Source of the DNA: Angelakisella sp.
GTDB taxonomy: Bacteria > Bacillota > Clostridia > Oscillospirales > Ruminococcaceae
Direction: 5' to 3'
Length of the DNA: 8,120 bases
NCBI GenBank assembly: GCA_022794295.1
Contig: JAAWEO010000083.1
Coordinates: 1 to 8,120 of the forward strand
Shown here: one piece after another, positions 1-8,066 of the stretch
Position numbering within the stretch: position 1 is the first letter of the stretch
How the letters are laid out: each line of letters starts with the position of its first letter
Notes under the pieces: model-generated
Seen by the model: the letters and a program-made list of their open reading frames with translations, nothing else
Told to the model about the DNA's origin: nothing
The model's database searches: none
Translations under genes and position numbers: made by a program

Positions 1-55
1 CGTCTCGGAGCGCAACTGCCCCGAAGGGGCAGCTCTTAGCGCGGAGAGGCTTTGC
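1..55. repeat. 55-bp terminal direct repeat, left copy
   Basis: These 55 bases are identical to 8066-8120. The match starts at the first base and stops at the last base of the window, so its true length outside is unknown. It contains a perfect hairpin at 16-32 (CTGCCCC, loop GAA, GGGGCAG), flanked by GCGC at 10-13 and at 39-42 that can pair as an outer stem. It may be a dispersed intergenic element or the overlap of contig ends. Confidence 0.95.
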
Positions 56-57
56 TC

Positions 58-84
58 CTTTCTTTTTGAAAGAAAAAAAGAAAG
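58..84. repeat. A/T-rich hairpin
   Basis: CTTTCTTTTT at 58-67 is the exact reverse complement of AAAAAGAAAG at 75-84, with a 7-nt loop (GAAAGAA). This 10-bp A/T stem stands out in otherwise G+C-rich DNA. Its last base is also the first base of the next hairpin. It is not followed by a T-run on the + strand, so it is not a classical terminator. Confidence 0.7.
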
Positions 85-113
85 TGGCCGTAGGCCACGA
101 TCCCGAAGGGATC
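84..113. repeat. Two abutting perfect triloop hairpins
   Basis: GTGGCC-GTA-GGCCAC fills 84-98 and GATCCC-GAA-GGGATC fills 99-113, with no base between them. Both have 6-bp perfect stems and 3-nt loops but unrelated stem sequences. The hairpin inside the 55-bp terminal repeat also has a GAA loop, so the elements share architecture rather than sequence. Confidence 0.8.
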
Positions 114-142
114 AAGCCTGCTCGCCCTGCACCCAACCAACC

Positions 143-172
143 TGCAAATACACCCCAGTGGGGTGTTTTGCA
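143..172. repeat. 13-bp composite hairpin, possible weak terminator
   Basis: The lower stem is TGCAAA (143-148) with TTTGCA (167-172). The upper stem is ACACCCC (150-156) with GGGGTGT (160-166). The loop is AGT and T149 is bulged. If only the upper stem forms, it is followed by three further T residues on the + strand, which resembles a weak intrinsic terminator for a gene left of the window. Role uncertain. Confidence 0.55.
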
Positions 173-185
173 ATAACAGCCCCCC

Positions 186-220
186 TCGCATGAACCGGCC
201 CCACAGGCCGGTCCATGCGA
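186..220. repeat. Two-segment palindrome upstream of whiA
   Basis: TCGCATG (186-192) pairs with CATGCGA (214-220), and ACCGGCC (194-200) pairs with GGCCGGT (206-212). A single A/C mismatch separates the two segments and the loop is CCACA. This is the longest near-perfect palindrome in the left flank. It could be an RNA hairpin or a dimeric protein-binding site; nothing in the sequence decides. Confidence 0.65.
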
Positions 221-229
221 CCCTCTACA

Positions 230-247
230 GGCCGCCACCAGGCGGCC
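230..247. repeat. 7-bp GC hairpin
   Basis: GGCCGCC at 230-236 is the exact reverse complement of GGCGGCC at 241-247, with loop ACCA. It is the last clear hairpin of the left flank, about 100 nt before the whiA start. Confidence 0.65.
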
Positions 248-336
248 CTAACATCTGCCCCCACAAAAATCCAGCCCCCTTGACCCCTCCGGACACGCCC
301 CGGCGCGCCCGGAGATTTTGAGTAGGCTTTGACAAA

Positions 337-344
337 AGGGAGGA
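337..344 (+). promoter_or_regulatory. Ribosome binding site of whiA
   Basis: AGGGAGGA lies 7 nt before the GTG at 352. It supports GTG as the start, since no in-frame ATG sits at a comparable distance from a Shine-Dalgarno sequence. Confidence 0.75.
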
Positions 345-351
345 CTGCTCT

Positions 352-1254
352 GTGTCCTACACCCAACAGGCAAAAAACGAGATCATGGAAAACCGGCCGT
401 TGCGGTCCCGGTTCAAAAACCAGCAGGGGTATGGCCTCCTGCTGTTCGGGCGGACCTACGGGGTGGGGAGCATCACCCTAGCCACCGGTCAGAAGGAGGT
501 CGCCCGGTACTACGCCGCCGCGGTCTCCCGGGCGGTGCCCCTCACCGGTACCATCACCACCCGGGAGGAAACCTCCGGGGGGCAGTCGGCTTTCCGGGTG
601 CGGGTGGACGCCCCCGCAGACCGCCGCGCCCTTCTGAACCACTTCGCCATGCTCTACCCGGAGGGCATCACCTACGAGCTGCTGGGGGGGGACGAGGGGG
701 CCGCCGCCTTTGTGGGGGGGGCCTTTCTGGCCTGCGGCAGCCTGGCGGACCCGGAAAAGAAGTATCACCTGGAGTTCGCTCCGCCCCGCCCGGAGACCGC
801 CCCCATTCTGGCGGGGCTCCTGGGGGAGGTGGGCTTTCTTCCCAAGCTGGCGGAGCGCCGCGGGCGCACCATCATCTATACCCATGACAGCACCCAGATG
901 GAGGACCTGCTCACCTTCATCAGCTGCCCCCTGATGAGCCTGGAGGTGATGAACACCAAGATCCTGAAGGAGCGGCGCAACGCCGCCAACCGGGCGGCCA
1001 ACTGCGACAGCGCCAACATCGACAAGGTGGTGGGGGCAGCAGAGGGCCAGATCCGGGACATCCGGCGCCTGATGGGGGACCAGGGCCTTTCCGCCCTGCC
1101 GGAGGAGCTGCGGGAGCTGGCCGCCCTCCGTCTGGAAAGCCCGGAGGCCTCCCTGCGGGAGCTGGGCGCCCGCCTGGGCCTGTCCCGCTCCGGGGTGAAC
1201 CACCGCCTGGGGCGCATCCGGGAGCTGGCGGAGGAGCTGACGCCCAAGGAATAA
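352..1254 (+). CDS. whiA: WhiA-family DNA-binding regulator
   Basis: The 300-residue product matches WhiA, a conserved regulator of Gram-positive bacteria. It controls sporulation-linked division in Streptomyces and affects division and chromosome segregation in Bacillus. The family joins a degenerate LAGLIDADG homing-endonuclease fold to a C-terminal helix-turn-helix. Seen here: the signature FVGGAFLACGSLADPEKKYH begins at residue 120. A basic/Asn-rich segment, residues 207-222 (KERRNAANRAANCDSA), leads into the C-terminal domain. The helix-turn-helix lies near 267-290, with LSRSGVNHRLGRI as its recognition part. Length is close to the usual 300-320 residues. The start is GTG with a good ribosome binding site. 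Family members normally follow rapZ and the YvcK gene; here the upstream DNA is non-coding. A hairpin follows the stop, so it may be a single-gene unit. Family assignment is secure; its targets here are unknown. Confidence 0.95.
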   Translation: MSYTQQAKNEIMENRPLRSRFKNQQGYGLLLFGRTYGVGSITLATGQKEVARYYAAAVSRAVPLTGTITTREETSGGQSAFRVRVDAPADRRALLNHFAMLYPEGITYELLGGDEGAAAFVGGAFLACGSLADPEKKYHLEFAPPRPETAPILAGLLGEVGFLPKLAERRGRTIIYTHDSTQMEDLLTFISCPLMSLEVMNTKILKERRNAANRAANCDSANIDKVVGAAEGQIRDIRRLMGDQGLSALPEELRELAALRLESPEASLRELGARLGLSRSGVNHRLGRIRELAEELTPKE

Positions 1255-1270
1255 GCAGCGGTCTTTGCAA

Positions 1271-1319
1271 GCAAGAGGCGTCCTGCCTGGGAATTTCCCG
1301 GGCAGGGCCCTTGCCGTTT
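1271..1319 (+). terminator. Composite hairpin after whiA, possible terminator
   Basis: CCTGCCTGGG (1282-1291) pairs with CCCGGGCAGG (1297-1306) through one G-U pair and a 5-nt loop. The stem is extended by GGC/GCC (1277-1279 with 1307-1309) and GCAAG/CTTGC (1271-1275 with 1310-1314), with A1276 and G1280-T1281 unpaired. The total is 18 bp. Only GTTT follows (1316-1319), so the U-tract is weak. The G-U pair favours function as RNA from the + strand. It lies between the whiA stop and the promoter at 1352, as expected for a terminator. Confidence 0.55.
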
Positions 1320-1328
1320 AAATAAAGG

Positions 1329-1357
1329 TAGAAGAACCGGGAAAGATGTAGTATAAT
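1329..1357 (+). promoter_or_regulatory. Promoter of the lipoprotein-dnaE unit
   Basis: A perfect TATAAT is at 1352-1357. The best hexamer at 17-bp spacing is TAGAAG (1329-1334), which matches the -35 consensus at only three of six positions. Transcription would begin near 1364. A run of seven T (1370-1376) would then fall within the first dozen transcribed bases. This is the only clear promoter before the four closely spaced genes that follow. Confidence 0.6.
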
Positions 1358-1394
1358 AGTAAAGCAACGTTTTTTTCGTCTGATGAATGTGGGA

Positions 1395-1400
1395 AAGGAG
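1395..1400 (+). promoter_or_regulatory. Ribosome binding site deciding the first lipoprotein start
   Basis: AAGGAG lies 6 nt before the ATG at 1407. It favours this start over the in-frame ATG at 1383, which has no such sequence and would put an acidic extension before the signal peptide. Confidence 0.85.
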
Positions 1401-1406
1401 TACGCC

Positions 1407-2195
1407 ATGTCCGCACCCAAAGCTCTGGCAGCCCTGGCTGCTGCCCTTTGCCTTTTGGCCGCCTGCGCCGCCCCGGAGCAGGCCCCCGAGCCCGACCCGG
1501 CACCGAAAAACCCGTCCTCTGTTTCGGCGCCCGCTTCCCCGGAGCCGGAGCCGCCAGTGCCCCCCTCCCCGGAGAGCGCCCCGGAGCCGGACCAAAGGCC
1601 CCGGCCCCCCCAGGGGGAGGTGAACCCGGATTTCGGCATTGGAGCACCGGAGGCGGACTCCTCCACCGGCCCGGTGAACCCCCTAGAGGACGAAACGCTG
1701 GGGCCAGCCTTGAAGCAGGAGGAAGCCTTGAAAAACGCGGTGGACGTGTTCTTCCTGGAGGCGCCGGAGGAGGCCTACAGCTACCAGCGGGTGGAGCTGA
1801 CCGGCAGCGGGAAGCTGCGGCTGGAGGTGGGCGTCCTGGATGATGCCGCCCTGGACCGCTTCCTTGCCGGTTACACCGGGGAGCCCTGGGACGAGCTGGT
1901 GAAAAAGCCGGGGCTCTACTCTGTTGCGATCCAGAACCGCTTTTTGAAGGCGGTCCGGCTGCTGGAGCCGGAGCCGGGGGTCCACCTGGACGCCTACTTC
2001 CTTGCCGCCTTTGACGAGGAACGGTTCACCATCGACCTTTCTTTTGACGAGCCTATTTCCTCCCCGGAGGCTGCGGACCGCTGGTCCCAGCTGCCCCAAG
2101 AAGTGAAGGACCTGGCGGCGGAGCTGGGCATCCGGGAGGAAGCCCTGGAATACCTGCCCCCCCAATACACCCCCTCCGGCGATCACCCGGACTGA
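1407..2195 (+). CDS. Tandem lipoprotein 1, one GEPWD module
   Basis: I do not recognise a named family. The 262-residue product has a short N-region (one Lys), a hydrophobic Ala/Leu stretch and a lipobox L17-A-A-C20, so it should be lipid-anchored on the outer face of the membrane. Residues 21-95 are a Pro/Glu/Ser linker beginning AAPEQAPEP, probably spanning the cell wall. A folded module runs from about 100 to 255 with the motif YTGEPWD (156-162). A later EPGVHLDAY segment (189-197) and an acidic helix ending in LAAELGI follow. The same landmarks recur in the next gene. It is first in a compact unit with two further lipoproteins and dnaE, and the next gene begins 16 nt after its stop. No catalytic motif is visible. 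Lipoprotein status is confident; function is unknown. Confidence 0.85.
   Translation: MSAPKALAALAAALCLLAACAAPEQAPEPDPAPKNPSSVSAPASPEPEPPVPPSPESAPEPDQRPRPPQGEVNPDFGIGAPEADSSTGPVNPLEDETLGPALKQEEALKNAVDVFFLEAPEEAYSYQRVELTGSGKLRLEVGVLDDAALDRFLAGYTGEPWDELVKKPGLYSVAIQNRFLKAVRLLEPEPGVHLDAYFLAAFDEERFTIDLSFDEPISSPEAADRWSQLPQEVKDLAAELGIREEALEYLPPQYTPSGDHPD
1457..1494 (+). repeat. 38-nt block identical to 2259-2296
   Basis: This block encodes the lipobox region and CAAPEQAPE and is base-for-base identical to the same region of the second lipoprotein gene, in the same reading frame. A second 19-nt identity follows at 1511-1529 (copy at 2313-2331) in the linker. The third gene keeps an 18-nt core at 3537-3554. 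Confidence 0.9.
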
Positions 2196-2198
2196 CCG

Positions 2199-2206
2199 AA
2201 AGGAGG
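2199..2206 (+). promoter_or_regulatory. Strong ribosome binding site of lipoprotein 2
   Basis: AAAGGAGG ends 5 nt before the ATG at 2212. It lies immediately after the stop of lipoprotein 1, consistent with translation from one shared mRNA. Confidence 0.85.
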
Positions 2207-2211
2207 CCCTT

Positions 2212-3447
2212 ATGAAAAAGCTGTTCCTTGCCCTGCTGCTGTCCCTTTTGCTCCTGGCGGCCGCCTGCGCCGCCCCGGAGCAGGCCCCCGAGCCCGGCCC
2301 GGCGCCGGAAAGCCCGTCCTCTGTTTCGGCGTCCGCTTCCTCGGAGCCGCCGCCGGTGCCCGCCTCCCCGGGACAGAAGCCGGAGCCGGTCCAGCCGGAG
2401 GAGCAGCAACGGCTCTTTGAGCGGGCGAACAAGCTGTACGAGGAACTGAAGCCCGTGCTGGGCGGCGCCAGGGAGAGCGTGGGGTACTTCTACGTCTCCA
2501 CCAATGTTTCGACCAAAAAGGTGGAGCTGGTCGTGGGCGCTGTGGACGAGGCAGCGGTGGACAGCCTCCTGGCCAGCTGGACCGGCGAACCCTGGGATGT
2601 GCTGAAAAAGGAGGCGTGCAGCTGCTCCCTTGCACAGCAGGAGGCCTTTGCGGAGGCGGCAAGAAAGCTGGAGCTGGCCCCGGGGGTCCGTGTTTCGGCG
2701 GTTACGGCGGAGATGGAAGCCTTCGACCTGCGGGGGGTTCAGATCTCTGTCCAGCTGGACGACCTTTGGGCCCCCCGGGAGGAAGTGGAGCGCTGGGCAG
2801 AAATGCCCCGGGAGATCAGGGCCCTGGCCGAGGAAATGGGTGTCCCGGAGGGGATGATCAGCTACACCGCCCCCCAGTATGCGCCCCCCGAAAGCAACCC
2901 CTGCCCCAACGTCCCCCAGGAAAACCCAAGCACCTTTACCGGCGAGAAGGAAGAAGCAGATTTTACTGCGCAGATGGAGCGGGTCATTGCCATAGAAAAA
3001 GCCCTTCCCCCGGTGATGGAGACGGTGGAGGACAGCTATGAGAGCTACTGTGTAGATGTAGACGAGGACTGGCATACCATGAAGGTGTATCTGAAGATTT
3101 GGGTGACCGACGAGGAGAAAGTAGACCAGGCCCTTGCCACCTACCAGGGAGAACCCTGGGACGCTGTGATCAAAGAAAAAGGCCGCTGTTCCGTAACACA
3201 GATGAAAGCCTTGGTTGCGGAACTGAAAAAGATAGAGGTTGAACCGGGGGTGTATATGGACGCATACCTTAGCGCCCCGCCATACTACGCTTCTGGAGCC
3301 ATCTATGCGTGGGTGGACGGCCAATCCGAGCTGGGCCAAAGGGTAAAAGACCTTGCCCGGGAAATGGGTATTCCGGAGGAGATGCTCTGCTTCCCTCCTG
3401 GTGAATGGCTCACCGCCGGCGGGACCATTACCAACCCCGACACCTGA
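2212..3447 (+). CDS. Tandem lipoprotein 2, two GEPWD modules
   Basis: This 411-residue product is the largest of the three related lipoproteins. The signal peptide (MKK plus a Leu/Ala stretch) ends at C19. The bases before the Cys read AAAC, with Ala rather than the preferred Leu at -3, a slightly atypical lipobox. A Pro/Glu/Ser linker runs to about residue 62. Two related modules follow. Module A, about 63-225, carries WTGEPWD (123-129). Module B, about 245-400, carries YQGEPWD (311-317). Both also share a PGV segment after a Leu/Glu-rich helix and a (L/A)A(E/R)EMG(V/I)PE helix near the end. Module A resembles lipoprotein 1. Module B DNA is much poorer in G+C (about 53% over 2941-3300, against 67% over 2521-2640). 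The C-terminus TNPDT is shared with the next protein. Function unknown; an extracytoplasmic binding role is a guess. Confidence 0.85.
   Translation: MKKLFLALLLSLLLLAAACAAPEQAPEPGPAPESPSSVSASASSEPPPVPASPGQKPEPVQPEEQQRLFERANKLYEELKPVLGGARESVGYFYVSTNVSTKKVELVVGAVDEAAVDSLLASWTGEPWDVLKKEACSCSLAQQEAFAEAARKLELAPGVRVSAVTAEMEAFDLRGVQISVQLDDLWAPREEVERWAEMPREIRALAEEMGVPEGMISYTAPQYAPPESNPCPNVPQENPSTFTGEKEEADFTAQMERVIAIEKALPPVMETVEDSYESYCVDVDEDWHTMKVYLKIWVTDEEKVDQALATYQGEPWDAVIKEKGRCSVTQMKALVAELKKIEVEPGVYMDAYLSAPPYYASGAIYAWVDGQSELGQRVKDLAREMGIPEEMLCFPPGEWLTAGGTITNPDT
2259..2296 (+). repeat. 38-nt block identical to 1457-1494
   Basis: Second copy of the lipobox-encoding block, in the same codon frame as the first. 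Sequence identity is broken immediately on both sides. Confidence 0.9.
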
Positions 3448-3448
3448 C
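3432..3448 (+). repeat. 17-nt repeat at the gene end, copy 1
   Basis: CAACCCCGACACCTGAC encodes NPDT and the TGA stop of lipoprotein 2. The identical 17 nt end lipoprotein 3 at 4187-4203. Confidence 0.9.
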
Positions 3449-3458
3449 GGAAAAGAAG

Positions 3459-3466
3459 AAAGGAAG
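3459..3466 (+). promoter_or_regulatory. Ribosome binding site deciding the third lipoprotein start
   Basis: AAAGGAAG precedes the ATG at 3474, with 9 nt between AGGA and the start. It supports 3474 over the in-frame ATG at 3405, which lies inside the preceding gene. Confidence 0.8.
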
Positions 3467-3473
3467 CATCCCC

Positions 3474-4202
3474 ATGAAAAAGGCAATCCCTGCCCTGTTT
3501 CTGGCCCTTGTACTCCTGCTGTCCGCCTGCGCGGCGCCGGAGCAGGCCCCCGAGACCAGCCCGGCCTCTGCTTCGGTCCCGGAAAGTCCGGCCTCTGTGT
3601 CGGAGCTCGCCCCGGAGCCTGAGCCTGCATCCGAACCGGAATCCACCCCGGAGCCGGAGCCCGAGCCCTCCCGGTCGGAGGAGCCCGCATCCAATCCAAA
3701 CGATTCCCACCGGAACCCGGATACCGCCTTTCCCCCGGACCAACAGCCCCCGGCGACCACCCCGGTGGACCCCCAGGCTGTCATGTGCGACTATTTGGAG
3801 GCGAGCCTCACCGATGAGGAATATACCAGCATCTACTGGCGGGACGAGGGCCTTGGCATCCTGACCCCCAATGTGGAGCGGGTCAAGGAGATCGTAGCGG
3901 CCTATGGCGGCCCGGCTGTGGATATGGAGTACTGGGAGGTTTCTGCCTCCAAGGCAAGACTGGACGCCGCCCGAGAGGCCTTCCAGACGTTGGAAAAGAG
4001 CCTACGGGATACCGATAACCCGCTCATTGCCAATTCCGGAACCTATGGAGCAAAGGACAGACCCGCCCCCGGGAAGATCTATATTACCATCCACCAGATG
4101 CACCCCGCCCTCCGGGAGTTTCTGGACACCAGCGGCTATGGGGACTGCTTTGTGGTAGATGTCACCGGGGCGGATTCCCCTATCGTCAACCCCGACACCT
4201 GA
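3474..4202 (+). CDS. Tandem lipoprotein 3, diverged module
   Basis: The 242-residue product belongs with the two preceding lipoproteins. The signal peptide MKKAIPALFLALVLLLSAC has a canonical lipobox L16-S-A-C19, followed by the shared AAPEQAPE. The linker is the longest of the three, about residues 20-100, with repeated PEPEP units and a Ser/Glu-rich part. The C-terminal part (about 105-235) is only distantly similar to the GEPWD modules. The equivalent of YxGEPWD appears to be AYGGPAVD (143-150), so Glu and Trp are lost, and a KARLDAAREAFQTLEK helix follows as in the others. It ends VNPDT like lipoprotein 2. It begins 26 nt after lipoprotein 2 and ends 27 nt before dnaE. Common origin is well supported by the N-terminus; homology of the C-terminal domain is less certain. 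Function unknown. Confidence 0.85.
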   Translation: MKKAIPALFLALVLLLSACAAPEQAPETSPASASVPESPASVSELAPEPEPASEPESTPEPEPEPSRSEEPASNPNDSHRNPDTAFPPDQQPPATTPVDPQAVMCDYLEASLTDEEYTSIYWRDEGLGILTPNVERVKEIVAAYGGPAVDMEYWEVSASKARLDAAREAFQTLEKSLRDTDNPLIANSGTYGAKDRPAPGKIYITIHQMHPALREFLDTSGYGDCFVVDVTGADSPIVNPDT

Positions 4203-4203
4203 C
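4187..4203 (+). repeat. 17-nt repeat at the gene end, copy 2
   Basis: Identical to 3432-3448 and placed at the same position relative to the stop codon, so lipoproteins 2 and 3 share both ends while their middles differ. Confidence 0.9.
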
Positions 4204-4212
4204 CACTGACAC

Positions 4213-4220
4213 GAAAGGAA
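4213..4220 (+). promoter_or_regulatory. Ribosome binding site of dnaE
   Basis: GAAAGGAA lies about 10 nt before the ATG at 4230. No terminator or promoter-like sequence is visible in the 27-nt gap after lipoprotein 3, so dnaE is probably read on the same mRNA. Confidence 0.65.
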
Positions 4221-4229
4221 CAAAAAGCT

Positions 4230-7724
<3,495 letters not shown>

Positions 7725-7725
7725 C

Positions 7726-7764
7726 GCGGCGGGCCAGGGCCCGCTGCCAGACCCTACCCGCCGC
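7726..7764. terminator. GC hairpin just past the dnaE stop
   Basis: GCGGCGGG (7726-7733) is the exact reverse complement of CCCGCCGC (7757-7764), and AGGG/CCCT (7736-7739 with 7752-7755) can extend it inward. It starts 2 nt after the TAG stop. No T-run follows, so it may be an attenuating or mRNA-protecting hairpin rather than an intrinsic terminator. Confidence 0.4.
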
Positions 7765-7777
7765 TGCGCGGCTTAAC

Positions 7778-7913
7778 GGTGTGCGAATACTTGGTGGGTG
7801 CCTGGAGTCCTAACGAGCACAAGGCGAAGCGATTCCCTTACCTTTGCCGGGCTGGATGGGGGCAGCTTCTGTCAGCCCAAGTCTCCAGGCACAACCTTTC
7901 GCCCCGCACAACC
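7778..7913 (+). ncRNA. Structured RNA candidate, class unknown
   Basis: Four nested helices can be drawn. P1 is GGTGTGCG (7778-7785) with CGCACA and CC (7905-7910 and 7912-7913, A7911 bulged). After an internal loop, P2 pairs GTGCCTGGAG (7798-7807) with CTCCAGGCAC (7883-7892), with GGT/ACC (7793-7795 with 7894-7896) below it. Inside are P3, GGCGAAG (7823-7829) with CTTTGCC (7842-7848), and P4, GGGCTG (7849-7854) with CAGCCC (7873-7878). The G-U pair in P3 favours the + strand. No promoter or U-tract is obvious. I see no SRP, tmRNA, RNase P or T-box signatures. A 6S-like RNA or a riboswitch-like leader is possible but unproven. It could also be part of a repeat family. Confidence 0.4.
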
Positions 7914-7939
7914 CCTCGTAGGGTCTAAAGTTTGGGGCC

Positions 7940-8066
7940 GCCCTTTTCAAAGGGCTGGGCGTAGCCCACGTGCCCCAAGGGCTCGGGGTCAGGGCGGCGC
8001 CCTGGTCGCCCGTCGCAACGGGCGAAACTCCTTATACGGAGTGAGCATTTCTGCCGCCGCAGCGGC
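7940..8066. repeat. Train of six short perfect hairpins
   Basis: Perfect stems lie at 7940-7955 (GCCCTT/AAGGGC, loop TTCA), 7956-7968 (TGGGC/GCCCA, loop GTA), 7990-8004 (CAGGGC/GCCCTG, loop GGC), 8006-8025 (TCGCCCG/CGGGCGA, loop TCGCAA), 8027-8042 (ACTCC/GGAGT, loop TTATAC) and 8053-8066 (GCCGC/GCGGC, loop CGCA). The first two abut directly. Stem sequences are unrelated to one another. The train continues into the hairpin of the terminal repeat. Confidence 0.7.

Larger units (their letters stand above)
1..351. other. Non-coding hairpin-rich region upstream of whiA
   Basis: No convincing gene is present. The stretch is dominated by short perfect inverted repeats, each with a different stem sequence: 16-32, 58-84 (A/T-rich), 84-98, 99-113, 143-172, 186-220 and 230-247. 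The interval 248-336 has no hairpin I can support and no clear sigma-A promoter. The usual upstream partners of whiA (rapZ and the YvcK/MgfK gene) are absent. A minus-strand frame at 112-366 runs through the hairpins and has no supporting features, so I do not call it a gene. Confidence 0.75.

Noticed and set aside
329..334. Perfect TTGACA as the -35 box of a whiA promoter
   Set aside because: The matching -10 position would fall at the start codon (352-357), where the sequence is GTGTCC. Nothing like TATAAT is present.
112..366. 84-codon open frame on the minus strand upstream of whiA
   Set aside because: It runs through five perfect hairpins, overlaps the whiA start and has no recognisable domain. 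Long frames arise easily in such G+C-rich DNA.
1383..1406. Earlier ATG for lipoprotein 1
   Set aside because: No Shine-Dalgarno sequence precedes it, and it would add an acidic, signal-disrupting extension. AAGGAG is correctly spaced for the ATG at 1407.
3405..3473. Earlier ATG for lipoprotein 3
   Set aside because: It lies within lipoprotein 2 and would bury the MKK signal-peptide start at 3474, which has its own ribosome binding site.
2053..3699. 548-codon minus-strand frame opposite the lipoprotein genes
   Set aside because: It is the antisense shadow of the Pro/Glu linker and module codons. The + strand genes have ribosome binding sites, signal peptides and mutual similarity.
7778..7913. 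Assignment to SRP RNA, tmRNA, RNase P RNA, T-box or a cobalamin riboswitch
   Set aside because: The conserved core sequences I know for these classes were sought on both strands and not found.
7940..8066. CRISPR array
   Set aside because: The repeated units share only hairpin shape. There is no constant repeat sequence or regular spacer length, and no cas gene.
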